Source: Phytopythium helicoides (Eukaryota > Oomycota > Peronosporomycetes > Pythiales > Pythiaceae). From it: 64,000 nt of DNA. The position numbers were made by a program, and so were the translations under genes. The notes under the pieces were generated by a model that saw only the letters and a program-made list of their open reading frames with translations, was not told where the DNA came from and ran no database searches. The stretch covers positions 310,001 to 374,000 of the forward strand of contig JANFNE010000007.1 of NCBI GenBank assembly GCA_024867545.1. The letters run 5' to 3'. Positions 21,540-32,923 of this stretch are shown piece after piece; the first letter of the stretch is position 1, and each line of letters opens with the position of its first letter.

Positions 21540-22917
21540 GGCTGCTGGAGGGACTCGAACCAAGAAGATTGGAGAATGAGCGCCGCCGGGATCTTGCGCG
21601 GAAGGAAGACCAAGGGGGGCGGCCCGGCCGCCCGGACGGATCCTGGCCACTGATTGGCCGCGCGCATTTACACCAATGGAAGACGCGTAAAACTACATTT
21701 TAGACCAATCACACACGCGCGGACCCCCCACCAGTGGTTGGCTGGGGAGACAGGGGGGAGACACTGCCACAACGCATACTCACCCCCGCGAGCTATGCGC
21801 TTTCGCAGGCACACGTGTCAACCCAAGCCGCGAGGACGACCGACCACGAACCAACGCCAGCAACGTTGCAGACCCACAGCCAGCGAGAGCAGCTCGTGAT
21901 GCTGCTGCTGCTGATGATGATGATGACGGAGGTCCTACTGCTGCTGGTGGAGAGGGTCGGTGGCCACCGAGGGCCGCGAGGGAGAAGCTGCTGGCGTCGC
22001 GCGGCGAGCAGCGATTGAGCAGATTTTACACCAATGGAGCATCACCACACGTTGGCGGCGCTGATTGGTCGGATCCCGCGCGAGCCTCCACTTCAACTTG
22101 GGTTCACGTGCATTGACGCCAGCGCTGCGTCATTGCGGCCACTGCTGCTGCTGCTGCTGCCACGGGTGTTGCTGCTACTCCCTTTTGCTGAGCCCTCGCC
22201 TCATGCAAAGAGCTCTTGGCTGACTCGGCTGGCAATCATTTGTCTAGCACACACCTCACAAAGCCCAGAGCACATCTCTGTCAGCTGAAAAACTGCACAT
22301 GCATCATCGTCTCAACCACCGGGATCTGTCGCCAGCCGCTTGGTGCTGCCCGTGCTCATTCATGGACTTGCTGGTACACACGTACTTCTCTTCCGGACTG
22401 CTAAGCATATCGCCTCGTAAGTGAGTCGGCAGAGTGCCTCGATCCTCGAGGATGCAGTCCACTGCTCACGACATATGATGGTACACCACTTGTAGAGCTT
22501 TCGCCGCCGCGAATGCGCATGCGTCACGAATTCATCACTACTACCACGAACGACCCACTCTACTGCGGCGAAGTCCATGACAGTGATGTTCGTAGGCGCA
22601 CAATCAACAGGTAGCGTTGACGCCCTCTCATGAACACCAGTCCGACTAGCTGGCGAATATACCAACCTTGCGGCAAGGTGGCTGGCGCATGGGCAAGGCC
22701 CTTGCCCATGTGCCAGAACTTCCTGAGCACACTTAAATGCACTGTCGAGACTAGCACGTCGAGCAGCGTCGCCTTGTAAGCTTGATGGTTGCAGCGTTAC
22801 AACAACCGAGGCAAAACCTACCGCTGGCAGCTATTTCGGTTCCCAACGTCAAATTGGTCAAGCCCAAGTTGTGACGCCACCAGCATCCGAGTCTGGCAAT
22901 CCGCGACTTCTTACGAG
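21540..22917. promoter_or_regulatory. Second copy of the divergent upstream region
   Basis: Inverse copy of 9582-10953. CCAAT boxes, triplet runs and the short palindrome (near 22685-22712) are retained, with scattered substitutions. On the right it now drives only the truncated IQ exon. No additional gene seen. Confidence 0.65.
21565..21581 (-). promoter_or_regulatory. Oomycete initiator-like element of EF-1alpha copy 2
   Basis: Reverse-strand GCTCATTCTCCAATCTT, identical to the copy 1 element and the same distance (25 bases between element and ATG) from the start codon. Confidence 0.7.
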
Positions 22918-23307
22918 ATGCTAGCGCTCAACAGCTACGGCCTCCACAGTGGAGCTGCATCGCCCTCTCGTAGCAACAACAGCAGTAGCAATGGCTTCGT
23001 GACGCTGCCACGCATCTCAGGCGGCGGGTTCCCAGCCGCGCGGTCACTTGGCAAGGTCGAACTGATGGCTGCACGACGAGGAGAACACCCGCTGTACCGC
23101 ACGACCACGGGCTTTGACTACGGTCGGTACCTAGACATTGATGGCGGCAGCGGCGCGCTGTCTTGTCCCAAACACGCCAAGATTGCAGGATTTACTCGTG
23201 AGTTCATCGCCGGCAGCTACTGTGACTCGAGCCTTCAGTCGATCGACAAAAGGTATGCTGTAGTATCTTGGTTGCATTCTATTGAGTTTGCACCTGTTCC
23301 TGTGTAG
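22918..23307 (+). pseudogene. Truncated duplicate of IQ gene exon 1
   Basis: Starts MLALNSYGLHSGAASPSR exactly like the intact gene at 9581, and exon 1 is conserved to its GTATGC donor at 23253. Only 28 bp of the intron follow before similarity ends, and the IQ-bearing exons are absent. Read through without splicing, the frame continues to a stop at 23305-23307, giving about 129 residues ending in SIEFAPVPV. The head domain is almost unchanged (VDLMAARR is VELMAARR here), so it is either young, kept by gene conversion with the intact copy, or still makes a short protein. Its end faces the SIN3 3' end 110 bp away. Confidence 0.8.
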
Positions 23308-23417
23308 TGCATGCATTATTGTCAACTGCTGCACGGCTGCACTTCATTAGTTGATGCACCGACAGACGGAGACAGGAGAAAACAGCTCGCCATGTATTAT
23401 ATCGGCGCTCGAACGCC

Positions 23418-26400
23418 TCACTTGTCCTCCTTCTGCTCCTCCGACGGCTCTTTCGCTGTCGTCGTCGCTTCGCTGGATGCAGGCTCCAGCTTGACTTCGG
23501 CGGTCGATGGCTCCGTCTTGACAGTAGACTCTGCCACAGCGTCGGCGTTCGGCGATGTTGAGTCATCACCACTAGCTTGGGAGGTTGAGGCCTCTGCCTC
23601 TTCTTTCATCGGTTCGTCATCGGCTGAAGCGGGCGTAACACTAGCATCCTCCATCGCCTCGTCGTCATCCTGGACTTCGCCCTCCTCCACGTCGTCGGAA
23701 GGCTCTTCGTCCTCCACCTTCGACTTCTTCGCGCCGGCGTCCGCCTCATCGCCCGACTCGGCACGTGGTCGCTTCTTCGATACAGCATCTACTGGATGCA
23801 AGCGCATTGTCAGTCCATCATGTTCGTCTACCACCACCCATAGCACAGACGGCGTACCTAGAAGAGATGCACCTAGCTGCTCCTCTTCGGACAGAGCATT
23901 CGCACTGTCGTCACCGCTATGTTCAACTCCGCTCTCATCCGCTTTGCCTGCATTTTCGTCCGACTGCTCACGCTCGGGGGAACCAAAGAGCGGCGTGGCG
24001 GAGGGAGTGTCAGGAGGTGTTGCACTCGGCGACTCATCATCGTCGTCATCTCCATCATCGTCCATCGATCCGAGATATTCCATCGCAAGCTCGGGCTCAA
24101 CCAACCACTTGCTCGGCTCCTGGGGCTTCACCCGCGGCGACGGTGCCCAAATCTTGTTGCCAGTAACATCCGCGCCAGAAGGAGTCAGCGCACCCTGCTC
24201 CAGCGGGGTGCGACGGAGCACACCGGGGTTGAACTCGATTCGGAAGGCGCCTTCACCCTCAAATACAGTCTTCGTCTTCGCAAGGTATGCTGCTGCAGCT
24301 TCGGGCGTCGCGTCCTGCTTGAGCTCCTGCTGCTCAGCAAAGAGCTTTAGCAGCTCCTGGCAAGTGTCGTCCGTCGCCAAGTGCTGCATTTGCTTCAGCA
24401 CTTGCGCGACCAGCTTGTCCATGGTAAACAAAAAGTAGGAAGTCGAGCCCATGAGACTGCGACAGCAGTCCTCGTACTTGGTATTGTCGATCGTGCCATC
24501 GATGAGGCCGTATAGCTTCGTCACAAAGGCTTGGTAATCGCCAGCCTTTTCTTTGCCCGCAGCCGTATCGTTCGCGAGGGGATGCCTCCATGGCTCCAGA
24601 GCACGAATCGCTGGGTTGACGGTGCGGCGATGACGGTTGCGCTTGGCCTTCTCGCACAGCTCGCGCGCGCGGTCAAGGCGGTTGTGCAGCATTTGGTAAA
24701 GGCGCAAGAATGCGTACGCATGCTGACTACCGTAGAAACGCGAAGTGTTGCGCTCAATGAAGCGTGCAGCGTCGCGCTTGTCGTCCAGCACCGGAAGGCT
24801 TGGAGGAAAGTCAGACGCCTCCTCGATTGAGATCGCCTCAGGCTGCAAGTACGCCTGACCAATGGGAAGATTCACGACATGGTAGCCCTTGACGGCATTA
24901 AAGGACTGAAGAGTGCCTTCGCCAAACTCCGTGCTCACTTCGGTGCCCACACGCAGCGTCTTCGACTTTTCGAGCGTCACTGTCGTCTGCTTGGGCTTGC
25001 GCACTAGCCACTCCTCCTCCATCTGGAAAAACGGGAAGTAGAACCCTTGCCAGATCTTGGAGACCTTCTCCTTGTCAGCAACGCTCAAATTCTTTTCAGC
25101 CGCGTAGGACAGGAGTCCAAACGCGTCCTTGTGAATCTGAACCGAAGAGATCTTGAACTTAAAATGCGGTTTCCAATCGGGACTAGTTGACGACGAGGTA
25201 GGCTCGCTAGTAGCTGTAGCTGGGAGGGCCGAGAGGGACAGATTTGGCAGAGGGGTCGCATTTGCAGAACTGCTCGCAGACGCGGAGGCCGATTCCACGT
25301 TCGAAGACGCAGCGTTTGCATGCTCCTTGTTGAGCGCGTCGGCGATCTCCGACGCTCGCGGTGCAGCCTTTTCACCCAGCTGAGACGCGTTCTTAATCGA
25401 AGCCACATCCGCCTTCGCCTCTGCGTCCGTGGTAGTCTTCTCGTCCAGCTCCAGCTTCTTTTTGGCTTCTTGCAACAGCACCTTCATGCTCGTCTGCTTC
25501 TTATCTTTCTGCTTGAAGTAAAACGACGAATGGTCGAGGGACTTGTGGAAGTTCTTCTCGTTCACTTCCTTCCACTGCTTGTTGAGATCCTCACGTGCGC
25601 GGCGCCACTCCTCGTCCTTTTGTTTCAAGCGCTTGAGGATGATTGGAATCGCACCTGCTGGGTACTTCCGCAGAAGCTCAAGGATCTGGCTTCCAGCCTC
25701 GCCGTAGATGCGCGTAATAGCGTTCAGGTGCGTCGTTCGGAAAGTACCCTTGTCAACAACGTAGTTCCACAGTTTGTCGTCGCTGCCCTCTTTTTCCTTG
25801 AGAACGTCAATTTCACGAGCAAGCGGCTCCAGCAAGCTGATCGTGCTTGTGTTGGCCTCGATCACCATGTCAATCTCAAAGCGCTCATCTTCGCACTTGA
25901 ATAGCGCTTCCTCATACTGATTCTTGCGCATGCTTTTGAACGAAAAGTCTTCACTGCCCGTCGGAACCGAGACCCATTCGTCGTTGCACACGCTACGCTC
26001 AAGCTTGGATCGCGACGAGCAAGGGGGAATTGGATAACTGGCAGGCAAGCCACGGTAGGAAGGCGTCGCACGACGACACTGAGACAAATCAGTCTCAGCT
26101 AGTGGGATGAACGGCCACACTTCCTTCGGGTTCGACTGCACGCCATGCGAACAAATCATCTGGTCAAACTCCTCAACAAGATCCGTGTGGCGACCAAAAA
26201 GATTCCGGATGAGCGACAGCATCTCGTCACGACCGAGAACTTCCTGCGAGTATAGTTCCAGACACTTGAGAAACTCACGCCAGTTCTCACGCGACGGAAG
26301 GATCTTCTTGATACGCTCGAAGATACTCCATTCCTCCTTGTCAAGAAGTACATCCGATAGCGCCAGGTACGAGCGACGCTCCTTGCCGTCGTAAGGACGG

Positions 26401-28427
26401 CGTTTCGCACGCTTTTGCTCAAACAACGCGCGGTTGCGCTCGCGCTCACGCTCTTTCTCGCGACGTTCAAGCGCCTTGCCACTCAAGCGACGATCATCCC
26501 CGTGCTTGTACAAGTCCTTGCTCTTCTTGCCACGATAGTCATCCGACGACATCATAGGTCCATCGTCCATCATCATACCACGGCTTCCCTTCATGGCAGC
26601 ACGGTCACTCGGTGAGTCTGCACCAGCGCGCATGCCACGCCCATCATCGCGACGCATACCCTGCATTTGCCCCTGGTACATTCCTTGTCCGCCAGGGTAA
26701 GAGTCACGCTGGCCATACTTGGCTTTGTTCATCATATCCCTGCGTGCCTCTGCCTCCTTAGCAGCGCGGTTCAAACGCTCTGTTGCCTGTTTCTGCACTT
26801 GATCCGGAAGGAAGAATGTAAACTCACGAAGAAGATCGGGATGGTCGCGGAACAAATGAGAGACTTGGTCGAGCACTTGGCGAATTGAGCGTTGCTCCTT
26901 CTGGTACGTGTGCAGGATCGCAAGGAACTCCTTATATGTCTCGGGCTCGTCCGCAAACCGCTGCTTGATGGTCGTCACATAATGGATAGCGTGGTCAAAT
27001 TCGACCGGGTTGGCGGAGTTGCGAGATGCGTTACCGCCACCGCCAGCACTCGCCTGCTGCTGCTGCTGCTGTTGCTGCTGCGTCTTGTGTTTTGGAAGCC
27101 GGCCATTCACCATCCCCTTCATTGAAGGCTGCGATGGAGCTAGCCGCGACTGCATTGGCATCTTATGTTGGGACCCCATATCTTGCTGACCATATTGTGG
27201 CTGAGGAATGTTCACAGGGGGAGGCCGGTGCCCCGGAGGCCCCATACCTCCACCACTCTGGCTGCCCGGTGCAGATCCAGACATGCTTCCGTACATGGGG
27301 GGTCCATTGCCTCCGCCAGGGCCACGACCGGGAATCTGGGATGAGATCACCTCAATCGTCGTGTCTGGGCGGATACGATATCCTGGGGGCAAGAAAGTGT
27401 TGAATCCGAGAATGAGAGTCGGGTAGCCGCGGAACAGGCTGGAAACACGAAGAATCACGCCTGGGGTGTCGATACTGTATCATCGTCAAGAAAACAGTCG
27501 TTAGCACTCACAACCCATCGCCACGTTGTAGCATGGCAATACGCACGCTTGCGCCTTAAAGTCCTTCATCACGTCCAAAAACTGGTTGTATATGTCAGGC
27601 TGGTCACCAAACTGCTGCTTGACTTGGTCCAAGTACAGCAGCGCGTCCTCGACGCGCAACTCGCGATGTCGCGGCTGCTGGTTCTGAGGCGGCCCCATGG
27701 ACGACTGACCCGGCCCGTAGTATCCGCTGTTGTCATCGGCTTCACTTGTACGTTCCAAGATGTATTGTTGCGGCTGCTGCTGCTGAGGCTGCTGCTGTGG
27801 CTGTTGCTGCTGCTGCATCTGCACCTGCTGCTGTCCCGGGTGCTGGCTGCTCTGCGGCTGCAAGTCGCGGCGCGGACTCGGCGGGCGAACGCTGTACGAC
27901 TGTCCGGGAGGCTTCAGTCCGCCTGGGTTCGACATGGAGCTCACCGACTGCGGGTTACCAAGGCCCTGGGACATTCCCTGCGGCTGCATTCGCACGCCAG
28001 GGTGACCCAACAACACACCAGCTCCCGCGCTCGACGTCGGTCCACCTTGACTGCTGGGCGGCTTGCTAAGCACGGACGGGCCGCCGGGGACGCCGCCTCC
28101 AAGCGGTCCTCCGCGCGGCGGGTGGAGGATCGAGCCTCCAAGCGGGTGGTGTGGCGAGCGAGACGAGCTGGGCACGCCAAGCCCTCCCCCAAGCGGCGGA
28201 GGGGGCAGCGGCGGCGGTCCGGCGTGCAGCATGGAGCTTCCTCCTCCGTGCAGCGGGTGCATGCTCGCGTGGGTCGAGTGCGTGAGCTGCGAGATGGTCG
28301 GCGCCGGGTGGTAGCTGTGCGGGGGTGCGCCGCTCTTGGCGCCCATGGCGGAGCTCGTGGACGCGTTCAGCGCGGCCGGCGGCGGCCCGTGGCGCTCGCC
28401 GGAGCTCCCTGGGTACGACGGGTTCAT
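23418..28427 (-). CDS. SIN3: SIN3-type transcriptional corepressor
   Basis: Two exons, 27547-28427 and 23418-27474, give about 1,645 residues. The Pro/Gly/Gln-rich N-terminus (polyQ tracts) leads to PAH1, split by the intron: [15 protein letters not shown] / [17 protein letters not shown] with [15 protein letters not shown]2 follows ([31 protein letters not shown]), then a PAH3-like region ([33 protein letters not shown]). Next is the HDAC-interaction domain ([35 protein letters not shown]) and the Sin3 C-terminal region. The very acidic, Ser/Glu-rich tail carries a basic [15 protein letters not shown]3 is the scaffold of histone deacetylase complexes in the nucleus. Its 3' end lies 137 bp beyond the palindrome edge. 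Confidence 0.95.
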
Positions 28428-29345
28428 CGCCGGTCGGGGGGAGGCGCCGAGGCGCTGGCTAGCCGTCCAACTGCCGACGCTCCCGAGCGCCGCGCGTCGA
28501 GGCGCGAGTCGGGGCTTCCAGGGGGCGGAGACGCGCGGGAGAAGCGCGGGCGCGAGGCTGGAGCCGCGCGCAGTCGCACAGCGCGAGTGGCGCGCGCGCG
28601 GGGGCCGAGGGGGCGAGGGGGCGAGGGCTCGCGAGCGGGCGGCGGCAGCTCCGGCCGGCCGGTCGTTCCGCGCGCGCCTTCTTTTCCGAAATGGGCGGGG
28701 TAGACGGGCTGGTGGCAGATGGACTATGGGTATTTGTGCAAGATAGCATTGATGATTGGAGATTCTGCGCTTTTCGAAATATTTATTTTGATTTGTATCA
28801 TAAAAGGTTGAGACAATTATATATATCACAGGAATTGCGCATCGCTCAAACGGGGAGTTCTTTCTGTGACTACTGAGCTGATTCAGCGCAGAACCGGTGA
28901 CGATCCGGCGTCATATCCGTCGAACTTTAATCGACCACCACTGTACGACTGTATGGCTACACTTGCACTGAACTTCAAGTGGCGCGTCGGTTCGCGGTCG
29001 GCTACAGATTCGAGTGGATGCGCGCTGCTCTTGGGCTCCTTTGTGTCACGAAAGCGTCAAATGACGCAAATGAGCAGCTTGTGACCCGAGATGGAGCGCA
29101 TGACGTTCGTGACAGTCTCACTGTATTTATAGCTGACGTTTGGTGCGAGAGCTTGGCGTCCAGTCGGCAATGATCAGGAGCAGGGACCGCGATGGAGGGC
29201 ATCAGGCTATGGGCAGGTCCAAGACCGCAGAGAGAAGCGAGCTGCAGCTGCTGCAGGTTTGGGGCCTTCACAGTTGAAAAATGACTGGGTGAAGAGCTGG
29301 CGTTGATTGTGTGAACGACAGCTTCAGCGTTCGAGCTTGAGACGG
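28428..29345. other. Divergent intergenic region
   Basis: About 0.9 kb between SIN3 and the plus-strand gene at 29346. The left part (28430-28690) is extremely GC-rich and CpG-dense, giving open frames on both strands without protein character. The middle (28750-28880) is AT-rich with ATATATAT near 28820. No gene supported. Confidence 0.5.
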
Positions 29346-30080
29346 ATGTGGCAGCCAGGCGGCGGCGCGAGAAGCAGAAGCAGCGAGATAACTGTGCGGC
29401 TCCGCTGCGGGCCCACCAGGCGCTCTCTCGAGGCAAAAAGACTGAGGAGTACGCGCACCTGCGAGTGCGGCGCCGCCAGAGCGCCTGAGGAGCGCAAGTG
29501 CAGCCTCCACACGAACGGCGGCGCCTCCAAATCGACCACCCAACTGCTTCAACCACAGCAAGAGCTCAAGCAGCCGCACACTTCGCGCGAGCCCGTCGCG
29601 ATCTCGGAGGCGAGGGCCGCAAGGGCAGCTCTCGATCGGCAGCGACCGCAGTCGGCCAAGCCCAAGCTGGAGCAGCACCAGCACCAGCACCAGCACGAGC
29701 CGCCCATCAGCAAGAACGCAATCACCGGCAAGCTCATCAACGTGCGCCACTGGGAGGCGTGGCTGTGCCACGCCCAGCCGACGACTGCAAGCCAACTGGC
29801 CGTGAGCCAGTCGTCGCCGACGCTTGGCCGCAAAGACGTGGACGCTGCGGGCGAGGACTCGGGGGAGGAGCAGCGCCTCGACCGCAGCGAGTCGAGCTCC
29901 GCGCTGCTCCACCGGACGAGTATCGTGGTGGACATGCGGCGTCTGCGCCTCGCCAGCGACCAGCGCGAGCCCGAGGACGGCCCCGAGGCGCCAGAGGTGT
30001 CGAGCAGGCCGCCAGCGCCAGCCAGTCGACGCGTGTGGGGCGAGGACGGCGAGGACGGCGGCGCTAGTCGCGCGTACTAG
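29346..30080 (+). CDS. Uncharacterised charged protein
   Basis: Open frame of 244 residues from the first ATG (MWQPGGGARSRSS). No known domain. It is Arg/Gln/Ser-rich with a run of HQ pairs (EQHQHQHQHEP) from a CAGCAC repeat. The most protein-like segment is PPISKNAITGKLINVRHWEA, followed by Ser-rich and acidic stretches and SALLHRTSIVVDMRRLRLAS. A longer open frame runs antisense (29268-30173) but has the Leu/Arg/Val-rich composition typical of a shadow. An upstream exon is possible because the first residues are low in information. Confidence 0.45.
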   Translation: MWQPGGGARSRSSEITVRLRCGPTRRSLEAKRLRSTRTCECGAARAPEERKCSLHTNGGASKSTTQLLQPQQELKQPHTSREPVAISEARAARAALDRQRPQSAKPKLEQHQHQHQHEPPISKNAITGKLINVRHWEAWLCHAQPTTASQLAVSQSSPTLGRKDVDAAGEDSGEEQRLDRSESSSALLHRTSIVVDMRRLRLASDQREPEDGPEAPEVSSRPPAPASRRVWGEDGEDGGASRAY

Positions 30081-30461
30081 GAGCCCGCCGACTTGAAGTT
30101 GGCTTCCCGATGGAGATGCGCGGATGGCTGTCCGTCGCGAGCCTCGACGAAACACCGCGGCTGATTCGTCCATGTTCGTGTGCAGTGAGCGTCACGAACG
30201 CGGTTCAGGACATGTTCAACGTCACGCCAATCCCTCCCTCAATTTATCCACCCTCCTAAATGGTAGACCTTATGCATGCAATATATACTGAATCGTCTCT
30301 AACATCGCATGCCTCAGCATAAATGATCGCGCTTGGAACCGCCACTTTCCCGATGACATGCGTCGGCCGGAGCCTTCACGTCATGCCGCCGCGACCGCGC
30401 TCAGCGCGCGCCATTCGCGCTTTCCCCCGGCCGAACACAAGGCCCCCGCCCTCCTTGAACC
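30081..30461. other. Intergenic before acyl-CoA oxidase
   Basis: 381 bp. AT-rich TGCAATATATACTG near 30277-30290 resembles a TATA region; the last 100 bp are GC-rich leader. No gene seen. Confidence 0.45.
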
Positions 30462-32544
30462 ATGGCGCAGCGCATCTCGGCGCTCTCTCGCCAGCTGCGC
30501 GCCGACGCGGCGCCTGTCGCGGCGTCCACGAGCGCCGAGACCAAGCGCGAGCTCGAGGCGGAGCGCGCGCGCGCGAGCTTCCAGGCGCGCGCCATGACGC
30601 TCTTCCTGGACGGCGGCGAGGACAAGACGGCCTTCCGCGAGCGCGCGCAGCAGCTGCTGGCCCAGTACCCCGAGTTCGCGGCCCAGGGGCTCGGCCGGTA
30701 CGACCTGACGCTGCCGCAGCGCCGGGAGCTCACCTTCAACCGCGTGCGGAGGCTGTACCAGATCTTCCTCGAGCACGGCGCTGGCATGGAGCAGCGCAAC
30801 GCCATCGCCGAGCTCGCAGGCGTCTTCGACCTCACGCTATGGGTGCGCAACGGTGTGCACTTCGGACTCTTCCTAGGCGCGCTCATGGCGCAGGGAGACC
30901 AGGAGCAGCAGGACGAGTGGCTGCCGCCCGCCATGCTGCTGCAGCTCTACGGCAGCTACGCCATGACGGAGCTCGGCCACGGCAGCTTCACGCGCGGCTT
31001 CGAGACCACGGCCACGTTCGACCGCCAGACCGACGAGTTCGTGCTGCACACGCCCACCGACACGGCCACCAAGTGGTGGATCGGCGCCGCGGGACAGACC
31101 GCCACGCACACGGTCTGCTTCGCGAGGCTGCTCATCGACGGACAGGACAAGGGCGTGCAGACCTTCGTGGTGCAGCTGCGCGACCTGGAGACCCATGAGC
31201 CGCTGCCGGGCATCCGCATCGGCGACCTGGGCAAGAAGATGGGTCTGCAAGGCGTCGACAACGGGTGGATCCAGTTCGACCACGTGCGCGTGCCCAGATC
31301 GCACATGCTGCGGAGGTTTGCCTCCGTCTCTCGCGACGGCGTCTTCACGCAGACCCACAAGGCGCAGATGGCGTACGCGGCGCTCATCGGCACGCGAGGC
31401 AAGCTCGTCACGCTCTCGGTCGGCATCCTAAAGCGTGCATTGACGATTGCTGTGCGCTACTGCGGCGTGCGGCGCCAAGGCGAGCAGGTGAACCCTTCGG
31501 ACCCGCACACTGAGACCAAACTGCTCGACTACCAGAGCCACCAGATGCGACTGATGCCGGCGATTGCCAAGGCGTACGCGTACCACCTGCAGACGAGCTA
31601 CATCGAGCAGCTCATCGAGAAGTTCGACCAGCAGGGCGGGGACATTTCCGAGGAGCTGCTTGCGGACATCCACGGCACCATGGCAGGCTTCAAGGCTTTT
31701 TGCACCTGGGACGTGCAGACCGCGATCGAGCAGTGCCGCCAGGCTTGCGGAGGCAATGGTTACAGCTCTTACACGGGCCTCGAGGAGTTGCTGGCCAACT
31801 TCTCGGTCATTGTCACGTTCGAAGGTGACAACACGGTAATGGCTCTGCAAACGGCCAACTACCTAGTGCGATCTGTCGAGCGTCAGGCCAGAGGCGAGCC
31901 GCTGGCAGGGTCCGTGCAGTACCTCGACAAGTGCAAATCGCTCAAGTCGTGGCGTGTTCGGTCAGCAAGTGACCTGGACGACCCCAGCCAGCTCCTCGAT
32001 GCACTCAACTTTTACGCTGGCAAGCAGGTGCTACAGACTGTAGCCAAGCTGCATGGTCTCAGTACCAACAAGGCGCTGCCGACGCAGCAGGCTCGCTGGA
32101 ACGCGTGCCAGGTTGAACTAATCGAGATCGCGCGCGTTCATGTCTTCTACAACGCAGCCTCGAGATTCGTCGAGCTGCTCCGCGACGGTGGTATCAACCC
32201 ACAGCTCGTGTCCCGCGCTCACCGCGCTGTGCCGACTGTATGTGTTGCAGGAGTTTGAGCGTGGTTCCGGATTCTTCCTGCGCGAGTCTTTCATTTCTCC
32301 TTCGCAGACGCAGTTGGTGCACGACGAGCTGCTCGCAACCTGTGCTGTCGTACGTCGTGACGCTGTCGCGCTGGTCGATAGCTTCAACCTAAGTGACCAT
32401 ATCATCGGATCGACCATCGGTGCTGCGGATGGAGATGTGTACACGCGGATGCTGAAGGAGGTCGAGTCTCGTGGAGGTGTGACGCCTTACTTTGCGACAG
32501 CCATCAAGCCCATGCTGGAAGGCGTCGGCCTCGATGACGAATGA
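30462..32544 (+). CDS. Peroxisomal acyl-CoA oxidase, with one frame break
   Basis: The protein starts MAQRISALSRQL. The segment RISALSRQL fits the PTS2 peroxisomal signal (R-[LVI]-x5-[HQ]-[LA]). Family motifs follow: YAMTELGHGSFTRGFETTAT, WWIGAAGQTATHTVCFARL, GIRIGDLGKKMGLQGVDNG, QACGGNGYSSYTGLEELLAN and TFEGDNTVMALQTANYLVR. It should catalyse the first, H2O2-producing step of peroxisomal beta-oxidation with FAD. The first frame ends at 32258, but the conserved C-terminal part (ALTALCRLYVLQEFERGSGF ... SDHIIGSTIGAADGDVY) continues in the next frame to 32544. The shift lies at about 32205, at CAGCTCGTGTCCC. A 43-bp intron there would delete a conserved helix, so a single-base indel is the better explanation. 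No SKL at the C-terminus. Confidence 0.9.
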
Positions 32545-32545
32545 G

Positions 32546-32551
32546 AATAAA
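32546..32551 (+). terminator. Polyadenylation-signal-like AATAAA
   Basis: AATAAA begins two bases after the acyl-CoA oxidase stop codon TGA (32542-32544). It supports 32544 as the true end of the gene. Confidence 0.45.
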
Positions 32552-32636
32552 GGCGCAAGGCGCAAATGTGTAGACGATATCTAGTTCGTTCTGAGATCCT
32601 ACACTGCTACAAGACAACGAACAACAACTCGAAAGC

Positions 32637-32660
32637 AAAAAAAAAAAAAAAAAAAAAAAA
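32637..32660. repeat. A24 homopolymer
   Basis: Run of 24 A on the plus strand, 86 bp after AATAAA. It may be a slippage-prone tract or a trace of reverse-transcribed sequence. Confidence 0.9.
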
Positions 32661-32923
32661 GAGCAATCCAACCAACACCTTCAAGTTTCCTGCCCCCAAA
32701 GCTGTTCATCCACTTGGGTTGTTTCTTATAGATGGAGTCTGCGACTCTTTACAAAGTTTTCCGTGCTGCTGAGTAATTTTGCTAAGCAAAATCTGCCCCC
32801 GTTGTGTGTCGTACTACAAAGCGTCCGGCAAGCTGAACCGCGACCGATATCATGCATGCTCGTGCAGCGTCAACGGTGTCTTGTGCGTGGCGCGATGGAA
32901 GACCTCTTCCGCTTATCTCGGCC

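Larger units (their letters stand above)
20199..23280 (-). repeat. Right arm of 3.1-kb imperfect palindrome
   Basis: Inverse copy of 9219-12294, 3,082 bp. It begins at the EF-1alpha stop codon and ends 28 bp after the donor site of exon 1 of the IQ gene, where the last shared word is GCATTCT. The arms differ in the noncoding part by indels (for example a shorter triplet run near 22140-22160) and substitutions. Confidence 0.93.

Noticed and set aside
29268..30173. 301-codon minus-strand frame over the unknown gene at 29346
   Set aside because: Leu/Val/Arg-rich shadow of a GC-rich region; the plus strand is more protein-like, though neither is certain.
32160..32260. 43-bp intron in acyl-CoA oxidase
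   Set aside because: It would restore frame but delete residues that fit the family's C-terminal domain, so an indel is preferred.
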